Shown here piece after piece: positions 1-6,698 of a DNA stretch of 7,612 nucleotides. Position 1 is the stretch's first letter. Each line of letters opens with the position of its first letter. The position numbers were made by a program, and so were the translations under genes. Location of the stretch: the NCBI GenBank assembly GCA_022360595.1, contig JAKSCN010000285.1, positions 1 to 7,612 on the forward strand, in the 5' to 3' direction. Below the pieces are notes generated by a model. It was not told the DNA's origin, did no database searches, and saw only the letters and a list, made by a program, of their open reading frames with translations. Source of the stretch: Chromatiales bacterium (GTDB lineage: Bacteria; Pseudomonadota; Gammaproteobacteria; Chromatiales; Chromatiaceae).

Positions 1-20
1 TTATCACAGCTTTACTCGAA

Positions 21-45
21 TATAATGAACATTCATTCTATTTTC
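21..45 (+). promoter_or_regulatory. Promoter -10 box and palindromic operator upstream of the SulP permease gene
   Basis: A perfect TATAAT lies at 21-26; its -35 box would fall at or just before the window edge and cannot be judged. Overlapping it is a perfect inverted repeat, AATGAA-CA-TTCATT, at 24-37, followed by CTATTTTC to 45. The palindrome covers the end of the -10 box and the expected transcription start, a position where a bound protein would block initiation. Nearly the same sequence sits in the promoter of the leftward operon at 7329-7350. Six-base arms with a 2-base centre resemble TetR/AcrR-type operators, but the family of the binding protein is inference. The leader from here to the start codon is about 130 bases and holds only a weak CCTCG...CGAGG hairpin near 79-97. 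Confidence 0.55.
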
Positions 46-168
46 AAGACAGACTACTCTGAGACAGGCACGGCTAATCCTCGGAAACAGGGCGAGGACC
101 AATCATGAATATATAATAATTTTCTGATATTATGGCCCGCTTTTTTGCACCCTCTCGTAAGGTATCCG

Positions 169-1725
169 ATGTTTGATCTCACTTGTCCCGGCAAACAGTG
201 CATCAAGAATGATGTACTCTCAGGTTTGACCGTCGCCCTGGCTCTCGTCCCCGAAGCCGTCGCCTTCGCCTTTGTGGCGGGAGTTGAGCCCCTGGTCGGT
301 CTCTACGCTGCCTTCATGATGGGCATTATCACTGCAACCATTGGCGGCCGCCCCGGCATGATCTCCGGCGCTACCGGCGCCATGGCTGTGGTCATGGTCT
401 CGCTGGTTGCCCAGCACGGTGTTGAGTATCTGTTCGCTGCGGTACTGCTGGCCGGGTTGATTCAGATCCTTGCCGGCGTGCTTCGTCTTGGCAAATTCAT
501 TCGCTTAGTGCCCTATCCCGTGATGCTCGGCTTTGTGAATGGACTCGCTATCGTCATCTTCCTCGCTCAGCTCAAGCAGTTTCAGGTGCCGGACGCCGCA
601 GGTAATCTCGACTGGATGAGCGGTCAACCTCTAATGGTAATGCTCGGTTTAGTAGCCTTGACCATGCTGATCATCCACTACCTGCCTAAGCTCACCAGCA
701 TGATTCCGGCATCACTGGCCGCTATTGTCAGCGTAACATTGATCGCTACCTACTCAGGGCTGGATGCGCGCACCGTACAAGATGTGCTGGTCGATATGAC
801 GGGCAATATTGAAGCGACCATCGCCGGGGGGCTTCCATCTTTCCATATTCCCAGTGTGCCACTCACCTTCGAGACGCTCTATATCATTGTTCCTTACGCC
901 GTCATTCTCGCAGCGGTTGGTCTGATTGAATCGCTGCTGACCCTGAGCCTGATCGATGAGTTGACCGAGACCCGTGGCCGCGGCAACAAAGAGTGCGTCG
1001 GACAGGGTGTGGCCAACATGACCAATGGTCTGTTCGGCGGCATGGGTGGCTGCGCCATGATTGGGCAGAGCATGATCAACATCAACTCAGGAGGACGCGG
1101 CCGTCTCTCGGGCATTTCCGCGGCGTTGTTCTTGCTCGCCTTCATCCTGTTCGGCTCCAGCCTGATCGAGATGATTCCGGTAGCCGCACTGGTCGGTGTG
1201 ATGTTCATTGTAGTGCTCGGCACCTTCGAGTGGGCCAGCTTCCGCATGGTCGGTAAGATTCCGCTGGCTGATACCTTCGTCGGCATTCTGGTGATGGTCG
1301 TTACCGTACTGACCGATCTGGCAATCGCCGTCATCGTAGGCGTGATTGTCTCCGCCCTGGTATTTGCCTGGGAGCACGCCAAACATATCAGCGCCAAGAC
1401 CTACATCGACAAATATGGCATTAAGCACTATGAACTGACCGGACCGCTCTTCTTCGGCTCTGTACAGAACTTTGCTGACCTGTTCGACCCCAAGAATGAC
1501 CCCGATGAGGTGATGGTCGATTTCGCCAACGCGCGCGTCTATGACCACTCAGGATTAGAGGCTATCGACTCCCTGGCGGAGCGCTATACCCGCGCCGAGA
1601 AACGCCTACACATCAAACACCTCAGTCAGGAGTGCCAGAATCTGCTGGTAAAAGCCGGCGATCTGGTTGAGGTCAATATGATGGAAGATCCCCGTTATCA
1701 TGTGGCGGATGATCGTTTGGCTTGA
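169..1725 (+). CDS. SulP family inorganic anion permease with C-terminal STAS domain
   Basis: Inner-membrane secondary transporter of the SulP (SLC26) family, which moves sulfate, bicarbonate, dicarboxylates or other anions; the substrate cannot be read from sequence. The ATG at 169 is chosen because TAAGG lies 6 bases upstream; an in-frame TTG at 145 would add 8 residues and has no good ribosome binding site. From the ATG the protein has 518 residues. Residues 16-50 carry the family's first-helix signature (ALVPEAVAFAFVAG), followed by SGATGAMAVV near 66-75 and the conserved stretch NKECVGQGVAN...GGMGGCAMIGQS at about 273-301. Hydrophobic helices run to about residue 400. A STAS domain follows (about 410-505), with DHSGLEAIDSL near 459-469 at the place of the DxSG phosphorylation loop of anti-sigma antagonist relatives. 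Length is close to the family norm. It is transcribed alone, towards the shared terminator at 1744, and has an operator-like palindrome in its promoter. Confidence 0.93.
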   Translation: MFDLTCPGKQCIKNDVLSGLTVALALVPEAVAFAFVAGVEPLVGLYAAFMMGIITATIGGRPGMISGATGAMAVVMVSLVAQHGVEYLFAAVLLAGLIQILAGVLRLGKFIRLVPYPVMLGFVNGLAIVIFLAQLKQFQVPDAAGNLDWMSGQPLMVMLGLVALTMLIIHYLPKLTSMIPASLAAIVSVTLIATYSGLDARTVQDVLVDMTGNIEATIAGGLPSFHIPSVPLTFETLYIIVPYAVILAAVGLIESLLTLSLIDELTETRGRGNKECVGQGVANMTNGLFGGMGGCAMIGQSMININSGGRGRLSGISAALFLLAFILFGSSLIEMIPVAALVGVMFIVVLGTFEWASFRMVGKIPLADTFVGILVMVVTVLTDLAIAVIVGVIVSALVFAWEHAKHISAKTYIDKYGIKHYELTGPLFFGSVQNFADLFDPKNDPDEVMVDFANARVYDHSGLEAIDSLAERYTRAEKRLHIKHLSQECQNLLVKAGDLVEVNMMEDPRYHVADDRLA

Positions 1726-1743
1726 TAGGCCATACTACCCAAT

Positions 1744-1773
1744 AAAAAAGGCCACCTGAGTGTGGCCTTTTTT
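1744..1773. terminator. Bidirectional rho-independent terminator between convergent genes
   Basis: Perfect inverted repeat: AAAAAAGGCCAC at 1744-1755, loop CTGAGT, and GTGGCCTTTTTT at 1762-1773. The G+C-rich core is flanked by A on one side and T on the other, so it can end transcription from either direction. It lies 18 bases after the SulP stop codon and 22 bases after the stop of the convergent minus-strand gene. Confidence 0.92.
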
Positions 1774-1795
1774 ACATCTATCGGAAAAAACCTTG

Positions 1796-3493
1796 TTAAT
1801 GTGACAGGCTCGCCTGCTGCGTTAACTGACTTTCAATCCCTAAACGCCAACTTTTCAAGTGCTGCCGGATCTCACTGCCCATGGCTATTTGAGGCCGTGA
1901 GTGCTCTTTGATCTTCTGCTCTTTCTCATCTTCCTCAATCAGAGCAGTCGCCACCTCGAACGCCTCTTCAAAGCTGCCGGCATTGGGCAGGGCCTTTTGA
2001 AAATATGCTTTGGCAAAATCAGTCATCTCATTCTCGTCTGAACAGCCGAAGGACTTCTTATCCTTGGCGGATGCCGTCATAACCAGTGTATTCTCCCCTT
2101 TTAGGGGCTCAACAAAACCACCGGAGTAGCAGGCCGACACCACAACCACTTTCCATTTAATGCTTGTCTTATTCAGCATTCCCGCCAGCCCTTCAGCGCT
2201 AAGGTTGGCCAGCGTCAGGCCATTCATGGTGAGGGCCAGCTCATGCTCTTTGCTGCCATGACTGGTGAGATAGAGGAAGAGAATATCCTCTTCAACATTC
2301 ATCTTCTGTTCAAGCTGTTGCAGCGCCTGTTTAATACTGGTCAGGGTTGCCAGCGGGTACTGATCAGACGTTCCCTTATTGTTGATCAGCCGTAGCGCGC
2401 GATATTGGGTGCCAAAGTGCTCATCAAAAAGGGCTTTAATGGTATCGACCTCTTTTCGAAAAACATCCTGTCTGCCATAACCACCCACGCCCAGAAAGTA
2501 CATATCAATGCTCTCATTCGCGCCTGACGCAATATTCTCAAACTGGGTTTGGAGCAGATCGTTCTGGTTATAGAGTACGCTTTCAACGACCTTCGCTGTT
2601 TCCGCACGGCGCTTCTTCCTGGCCGGCACGAACTGACCGTAGTCCCACTCCCCGGAGAGACGGCTAACACCATCCCGGGGCTCTTTATAGGTCATCACCC
2701 CTTCGCCATTCGGGGCGCCGTATTCAAACCCGCCTGAGTAGTGATCTCCCGATTTATAGAACATCTCACCCTTACCGTGATATGACCAATTCTGCATCTC
2801 ACCTTCATAGCGGTCACCATTGCTGCGCAGGTGCGTGCCTTTACCAGTCAGTACCCCGTCAACAAATGCTCCCCGGTAGGTATCGCCCGCCACAGTGACA
2901 TACTCCCCTGCACCGCTGAACTCCCAGTTCTTGAAGCCACCTGTGTAGGTATTACCCTCTACATCGCGGAGCTTTCCCTGGCCGGTGAATTTGTCATTCA
3001 CAAACTCACCGCTATAGGTATTGCCATATTCATCTTTGAGAACACCCAGGCCATGCAGCTTACCTAGCTTGAAATCCCCCTTATAAGAACTCCCATCTTC
3101 ATAATGCAATTCTCCTTTGCCATCAAAATAGCTCTGAAGAAACTCACCAACATAATACTGTCCGACAGGGCCATCCCAGCGCCCCAGGCCGGTTTGGTAA
3201 CCGAGTTTAAACTCCCCTTTATAGCGGTCACCGCTTGCATACTGCATCACCCCGTCTCCATGCATGAAACCGTCCTTGAACTGCCCTTCATACTTGTCGC
3301 CATTGCTCCAGGCAAGTCGCCCACTACCGTGTAACAGGCCATTCAGCGTTTCTCCCTGATAGAGCGCACCGTCCGGCAGCTTTAAACCGGATACGGATTT
3401 CCTCTGATCGGCCAGTGCCGAAAACGCAATCAAGAAAGAGAGAAGTAGGGTAACAAGCGGGTTAACCGGAAGAGCCCGGGATAGAGTCGGCAT
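1796..3493 (-). CDS. Exported MORN-repeat protein with C13 (legumain/caspase-like) cysteine peptidase domain
   Basis: Start: ATG at 3493 (565 residues). A GTG directly before it (3496) is equally possible, since AGGAC lies 9 and 6 bases upstream respectively. Residues 1-28 are a signal peptide (hydrophobic core LVTLLLSFLIAFS, probable cleavage ALA|DQ), so the protein should act outside the cytoplasm. Ten MORN repeats follow (about 42-270): the YxG or equivalent motif begins at 45, 68, 91, 114, 137, 160, 183, 206, 229 and 252, an exact 23-residue period, with a degenerate eleventh (RLSGEW) near 278. After a basic linker (ARKKRR, about 290-295) comes a caspase-fold domain (about 328-525). Its YLTSHGS motif supplies the catalytic His412 and SACYSGGF supplies Cys455, each preceded by a hydrophobic beta strand, as in peptidase family C13. 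Both catalytic residues are present, so activity is plausible; the substrate is unknown. It has its own transcript, with a terminator-like hairpin upstream and a strong one downstream. Domain call is secure; biological role is not known to me. Confidence 0.9.
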   Translation of the reverse strand: MPTLSRALPVNPLVTLLLSFLIAFSALADQRKSVSGLKLPDGALYQGETLNGLLHGSGRLAWSNGDKYEGQFKDGFMHGDGVMQYASGDRYKGEFKLGYQTGLGRWDGPVGQYYVGEFLQSYFDGKGELHYEDGSSYKGDFKLGKLHGLGVLKDEYGNTYSGEFVNDKFTGQGKLRDVEGNTYTGGFKNWEFSGAGEYVTVAGDTYRGAFVDGVLTGKGTHLRSNGDRYEGEMQNWSYHGKGEMFYKSGDHYSGGFEYGAPNGEGVMTYKEPRDGVSRLSGEWDYGQFVPARKKRRAETAKVVESVLYNQNDLLQTQFENIASGANESIDMYFLGVGGYGRQDVFRKEVDTIKALFDEHFGTQYRALRLINNKGTSDQYPLATLTSIKQALQQLEQKMNVEEDILFLYLTSHGSKEHELALTMNGLTLANLSAEGLAGMLNKTSIKWKVVVVSACYSGGFVEPLKGENTLVMTASAKDKKSFGCSDENEMTDFAKAYFQKALPNAGSFEEAFEVATALIEEDEKEQKIKEHSRPQIAMGSEIRQHLKSWRLGIESQLTQQASLSH

Positions 3494-3496
3494 CAC

Positions 3497-3822
3497 TACA
3501 AGTCCTTTTTATGGCTGGGCCCCGTGTTTGGGGAGGCACTCCAGCATTTTTTCGTATAAAAATTGAGGTTTGAGGGTAACAGAGATCTATCAGTTTCTGA
3601 ACAGCTACAGACAAACAGAGGCCACCCTCCGGTGGCCTGTTTCTCGCTATCCGCAATCCAGCAAATGGTCCTGGTCAGTTCATACCGGGTGCTTGACGGA
3701 GCACCTTGCCCCCAAGCCATCCATAGCAACATCAACCCAAGCAAACCAACCATCCCTGCCGAGAGAATTGGAATTTCTGCTGCCGGCTGTGAACTATTAA
3801 CCCACTCAATAAGCTATCCAGC
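3497..3822. other. Intergenic region between the C13/MORN gene and the DsrE-like gene
   Basis: No convincing gene is seen. The minus strand carries an open stretch in the same frame as the upstream DsrE-like gene, beyond that gene's TAA and a second stop (TAG). It reads through a hydrophobic segment (EIPILSAGMVGLLGLM..., roughly 3777-3720) to a stop near 3497. Its only ATG, at 3753, has no properly spaced ribosome binding site, and the frame runs through the hairpin at 3613-3642. The region should also hold the promoter of the MORN-C13 gene. A weak candidate is GTTACC (3575-3580) and TATACG (3553-3558) on the minus strand with a 16-base spacer, which is too poor a match to annotate separately. 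Confidence 0.5.
3613..3642 (-). terminator. Probable terminator of the DsrE-like gene transcript
   Basis: GGCCACC (3620-3626), a 4-base loop and GGTGGCC (3631-3637) form a perfect 7-bp G+C-rich stem. It is extended by AAACA/TGTTT pairs outside a 2-base bulge. Read on the minus strand the stem is followed by TCTGTTTGTCTG, a modest U-rich run. It lies about 180 bases past the DsrE-like stop, farther than usual, and nothing on the plus strand needs ending here. The weak U tract keeps this uncertain. Confidence 0.5.
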
Positions 3823-4329
3823 TTAGAATATCGGCACCAGCTTATGGCCCTGCGTCTGCCAGCCAATTAACGAAATGAAGCCATCGCCCACAACATCCAT
3901 GCCTGGGTGGATAGTATCGTTGTCGACACCAAACACTTTAGTGGCAACGGCACAAACTTCCATGCGCACCCCCAGTTTGTTCAGCGCTTTCACAGACTCG
4001 GCAATGGAAGCCAGTTCATCCTCAAATTCCAGCGCCAACTCATCATCTGGCTGAGTGGTGAGATATTTCACCGTCTGACCGATAAACACCAGCACCATGT
4101 TGGGCTTGACTCCCTGCCTCACCAACCCGGCATGAGTGCCGCGAATAATATCCAGATAGAACGCGGTTTTCTTTGGGTTGGTAAAATCGATCAGAAAAAC
4201 ACTTTTGGTTTCGGTCACGCCATTCAGCGCGGCTGAATCATCAATCACCTCAGCGGCAATCACCGGGCTGGTAAACCAGACGCCACCAAGCACGACCAAA
4301 AGTAACATTAACCTTTTAATACTGCTCAT
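3823..4329 (-). CDS. Exported DsrE/DsrF-like sulfur-carrier family protein
   Basis: A 168-residue protein starting at an ATG with GAGGT 7 bases upstream. Residues 1-26 form a signal peptide (MSSIKRLMLLLVVLGGVWF, cleavage near VIA|A or IAA|E), so it is probably periplasmic. The mature part has the DsrE/DsrF-like alpha/beta pattern: a strand (SVFLIDFTNP, 43-52), a helix with IIRGTHAGLV (61-70), MVLVFIGQTVKYL (78-90), then an acidic helix. The C-terminal half has GVRMEVCAVATKVFGV (120-135) with a lone cysteine, Cys126, where family members carry their conserved sulfur-binding cysteine, and ends with the family-like DGFISLIGWQTQGHKLVPIF. Cytoplasmic DsrE proteins relay sulfane sulfur as persulfide; an exported single-cysteine version is known as a conserved uncharacterised group and its partner is not established. 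It is transcribed alone, with non-coding sequence on both sides. The family call is fairly firm; the function is not. Confidence 0.82.
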   Translation of the reverse strand: MSSIKRLMLLLVVLGGVWFTSPVIAAEVIDDSAALNGVTETKSVFLIDFTNPKKTAFYLDIIRGTHAGLVRQGVKPNMVLVFIGQTVKYLTTQPDDELALEFEDELASIAESVKALNKLGVRMEVCAVATKVFGVDNDTIHPGMDVVGDGFISLIGWQTQGHKLVPIF

Positions 4330-4359
4330 TGCATAACCTCATGTTTATGGCATGCCCCA

Positions 4360-4372
4360 TTCCACAGTGGAA
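4360..4372. promoter_or_regulatory. Perfect 13-bp palindrome upstream of the DsrE-like gene
   Basis: TTCCAC-A-GTGGAA is a perfect inverted repeat with a 1-base centre, 30-43 bases upstream of the DsrE-like start codon. That is where an operator or activator site would sit. There is no T-run, so it is not a terminator. A second short palindrome, GGCATGCC, lies at 4349-4356. No good -35/-10 pair was found around them, so the regulatory role is inference. Confidence 0.3.
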
Positions 4373-4402
4373 ACTTGGCAGTTGCTATCCACTCTGTATG
4401 TT

Positions 4403-4423
4403 GTTAGGGCTTGTTAACTCTAA
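4403..4423 (+). repeat. End fragment of a repeat element, interrupted by a MITE
   Basis: GTTAGGGCTTGTTAACTCTAA matches the start of the repeat at 7389 (GTTAGGGCCTGTTGACACTAA) at 18 of 21 bases. The match continues for two T residues on the far side of the MITE (4587-4588) if the MITE and one CTAA copy are removed. No further similarity to the 7389 element is visible after 4589, so only the end of that element is represented here. Confidence 0.55.
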
Positions 4424-4582
4424 GGAACCTCTGATTAATTCTGGACAGATTGGATTGCAGGTCAAAATATTCAAATTCAAGGCGCAAATCGCAGGTAATA
4501 GCAGGCTATTGCCAAGATTTGCAACGCAGAAGTTGGATATTTTGATCGCAAGACAACTGTCCATGAATTAATCAGAGATTCC
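4424..4582. mobile_element. 159-bp palindromic MITE, probably IS5-group derived
   Basis: The whole stretch is one long imperfect inverted repeat. The ends are GGAACCTCTGATTAATT and AATTAATCAGAGATTCC (one mismatch in 17). The arms stay similar inward (the CAAAATAT blocks near 4463 and 4535-4544, the GCAAATC/GATTTGC blocks near 4484 and 4516), and the centre is GGTAATAGC-AG-GCTATTGCC (4494-4513). It is flanked by CTAA on both sides (4420-4423 and 4583-4586), a 4-base target duplication. IS5-subgroup transposases duplicate YTAR targets and their ends begin GGAA, so mobilisation in trans by such an enzyme is a reasonable inference. The element encodes no protein. Confidence 0.8.
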
Positions 4583-4621
4583 CTAATTAAGCGCGGGAGA
4601 TATAACGCAAAACATTGGCGT

Positions 4622-4678
4622 TAAAAAGAGAAGGCCCTTCAGTCGCTCATAACCACAAATCACAACTGAAAGACCTTC
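4622..4678 (-). terminator. Rho-independent terminator of the tlpA-adhC-fghA operon
   Basis: On the minus strand GAAGGTCTTTCAGT (4678-4665) pairs with ACTGAAGGGCCTTC (4643-4630) over 14 base pairs including two G-U pairs, across a 21-base loop. TCTTTTTAA follows directly. It begins 11 bases after the fghA stop codon, which fits the end of the leftward operon. Confidence 0.88.
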
Positions 4679-4689
4679 CGGAGGTTAAA

Positions 4690-5526
4690 CTAACGCGCCA
4701 GTGCTTTCGCATGGTAAGCGAGATGCTCACCGATAAAAGTTGCTATAAAGTGATAGCTATGGTCATAGCCATCCTGCATGCGCAGGGTAAGGGGAAAATC
4801 CCGCTCCTGGCACACCGCCTGCAGGTCTTGTGGATAGAGCTGATCCTGCAGAAATTCATCGCTGGTGCCCTGATCGATCAGCAGAGGAATTTCCGCTGCC
4901 CCGCCTTTGATCAATTCGGTGGCATCATAGGCCTTCCAGGCATCACGATCATCGCCAAGATAGTTACCGAAACACCCCTCACCCCAACCACAAACAGTGG
5001 GATGGCAGATGGGCGCAAAGGCAGAGACCGACCGATAGGCGCCCTCCTCTTTCAAGGCGCAGACCAGAGCACCGTGTCCCCCCATTGAGTGGCCGGTGAT
5101 CGATTTGAAACCTGGCTTCACCGGCAGTGTTGCCTCCACCAAAATAGGCAGCTCCTTAGTGACATAGTCATACATCTGGTAGTGAGGCGCCCATGGCTCC
5201 TGAACGGCGTTGATGTAGAAACCGGCCCCCTTACCCAGGTCATAACGCGCCGGCTCATCGGCAACGTTATCACCGCGTGGACTGGTGTCCGGCATAATCA
5301 ACGCAATACCCAACTCCGCGGCATAGCGTTGCGCGCCCGCCTTGGTGCGCACATTGTCATCTGTGCAAGTCAGCCCTGAAAGCCAGTAGACTGCGGGAAC
5401 CTTTTCGGTCTCTGCCTTGGGGGGCAGATAGACAGAGAAGGTCATGGTGCATTTACAGGTTTCAGAGATATGCTCGTAGCGATTCAGCCAACCGCCAAAC
5501 TCCTTAATGCTCTCAATCTGCTTCAT
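4690..5526 (-). CDS. fghA: S-formylglutathione hydrolase
   Basis: Cytosolic esterase that hydrolyses S-formylglutathione to formate and glutathione, the second step of glutathione-dependent formaldehyde detoxification. The 278-residue length matches the family (E. coli FrmB and YeiG are about the same). The alpha/beta-hydrolase triad is readable: nucleophile Ser147 in GHSMGG (145-150), Asp223 in GTSDEF, and His256 in DGYDHSYHF. Family blocks YWLSGLTCTDDN (47-58) with the conserved cysteine, PDTSPRG (79-85) and GAGFYINA (100-107) are present. The start is the ATG at 5526, with only a weak GAGA 8 bases upstream. It begins 10 bases after the stop of the dehydrogenase that makes its substrate, so the two are almost certainly cotranscribed. 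It is the last gene before the terminator at 4622-4678. Confidence 0.96.
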   Translation of the reverse strand: MKQIESIKEFGGWLNRYEHISETCKCTMTFSVYLPPKAETEKVPAVYWLSGLTCTDDNVRTKAGAQRYAAELGIALIMPDTSPRGDNVADEPARYDLGKGAGFYINAVQEPWAPHYQMYDYVTKELPILVEATLPVKPGFKSITGHSMGGHGALVCALKEEGAYRSVSAFAPICHPTVCGWGEGCFGNYLGDDRDAWKAYDATELIKGGAAEIPLLIDQGTSDEFLQDQLYPQDLQAVCQERDFPLTLRMQDGYDHSYHFIATFIGEHLAYHAKALAR

Positions 5527-5536
5527 AGCAACAATC

Positions 5537-6646
5537 TCAAAAGATAATCACGGAGCGAATGCTTTCACCGCTGTGCATCAGATCGAAAGCACGATTGATA
5601 TCTTCCAGCGGCATAGTGTGGGTAACCATGGAGTCCAGTTCGATCTCGCCGTTCATGTAGCGATCGACATAACCGGGCAGTTCAGTACGCCCTTTCACAC
5701 CACCGAAGGCGGTACCCTTCCAGGTGCGACCGGTGACCAGTTGGAACGGACGAGTGCTGATCTCCTGGCCGGCGCCCGCCACACCGATAATGGTCGAGAC
5801 ACCCCAGCCCATATGACAGCACTCAAGGGCCTCACGCATGACGTGGACATTACCGATACACTCGAAGGAGTAGTCAACACCTCCATTGGTCATCTCAACA
5901 ATAGCTTCGGTCACAGTGCCACTAATGTCATTCGGGTTAACGAAATCGGTCGCCCCCAAGGCCTTGGCCATCTCCCACTTATCGGGGTTGATATCGACCG
6001 CAATAATGCGGGAGGCCTTGGCCATCACCGCGCCCTGAATACAGGAGAGGCCAATACCGCCCAGGCCGAACACGGCAACGGTAGCGCCCGGCTCAACTTT
6101 GGCGGTATTCAAAACCGCTCCAATGCCGGTGGTCACGCCACAACCCAACAGGCAGATCTTATCCAGCGGTGCGGCTTTGTTCACTTTCGCCAGTGCGATT
6201 TCCGGCACAACGGTATATTCGGAGAAAGTGGAGCATCCCATGTAGTGATAGATCGATTTTCCGTTCATGGAAAATCGGCGGGTGTGGTCAGGCATATAGC
6301 CTGTCCAAACCGTCTCGGCGATCGACTGACAGAGATTGGTCTTGGTGGAGTGGCAGTAGTCACACTCACCACACTCGGGAATATAGAGAGGGATCACATG
6401 ATCACCCGGTTTAAGATCTTTAACCCCGGGGCCGCACTCAACCACTTCACAACCGCCTTCGTGGCCAAGCACACAAGGAAAAACACCTTCAGGATCTTCC
6501 CCTGACAAAGTGAAGGCATCAGTATGGCAGACACCTGATGCGACCACTTTCAACAGGACCTCTCCCTCTTTCGGCCCTTCAACATCAATCATCTCAATGG
6601 ATAAGGGTTTCTTTGGCTCCCAGGCCACCGCGGCTTTTGCCTTCAT
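5537..6646 (-). CDS. frmA: S-(hydroxymethyl)glutathione dehydrogenase / class III alcohol dehydrogenase
   Basis: Zinc- and NAD-dependent cytosolic enzyme that oxidises S-hydroxymethylglutathione, the spontaneous adduct of formaldehyde and glutathione, to S-formylglutathione. Class III enzymes also reduce S-nitrosoglutathione. It has 369 residues, the usual class III length; adhC is an alternative symbol. Catalytic zinc ligands Cys40, His62 and Cys169 are present, and the structural zinc loop has Cys92, Cys95, Cys98 and Cys106. The Rossmann motif GLGGIG (194-199) and the following Asp218 indicate NAD preference. TGYMPDHTRRF (115-125) is the class III substrate-loop region. The ATG at 6646 has a strong GAGGAG 8 bases upstream. 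It lies 52 bases after the TlpA-like gene and 10 bases before fghA, so it is the middle gene of a three-gene operon; no clear separate promoter was seen in the 52-base gap. Confidence 0.96.
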   Translation of the reverse strand: MKAKAAVAWEPKKPLSIEMIDVEGPKEGEVLLKVVASGVCHTDAFTLSGEDPEGVFPCVLGHEGGCEVVECGPGVKDLKPGDHVIPLYIPECGECDYCHSTKTNLCQSIAETVWTGYMPDHTRRFSMNGKSIYHYMGCSTFSEYTVVPEIALAKVNKAAPLDKICLLGCGVTTGIGAVLNTAKVEPGATVAVFGLGGIGLSCIQGAVMAKASRIIAVDINPDKWEMAKALGATDFVNPNDISGTVTEAIVEMTNGGVDYSFECIGNVHVMREALECCHMGWGVSTIIGVAGAGQEISTRPFQLVTGRTWKGTAFGGVKGRTELPGYVDRYMNGEIELDSMVTHTMPLEDINRAFDLMHSGESIRSVIIF

Positions 6647-6698
6647 AGTCTCTTCTCCTCTGGCTATCTGTTCTTTGCAAATTATTGTTATGAGAGAG

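Noticed and set aside
894..1548. Long minus-strand and alternate-frame open readings inside the SulP gene
   Set aside because: They lie wholly inside a well-supported permease gene, have low-complexity or histidine/proline-rich translations, and show no recognisable domain.
2031..3496. The 69-base periodicity as a CRISPR or tandem DNA repeat
   Set aside because: The period is exactly 23 codons and is conserved at the protein level (YxG...G.G) while the DNA differs between units, so it is a protein repeat array.
4329..4571. An 80-codon plus-strand open frame across the intergenic repeats
   Set aside because: Most of it is the left and central part of the palindromic MITE; there is no ribosome binding site and no coding character.
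5507..6505. A 332-codon plus-strand open frame opposite the class III alcohol dehydrogenase gene
   Set aside because: It is the antisense shadow of a gene with every zinc ligand intact; its translation is rich in His, Gly and Thr and resembles no family.
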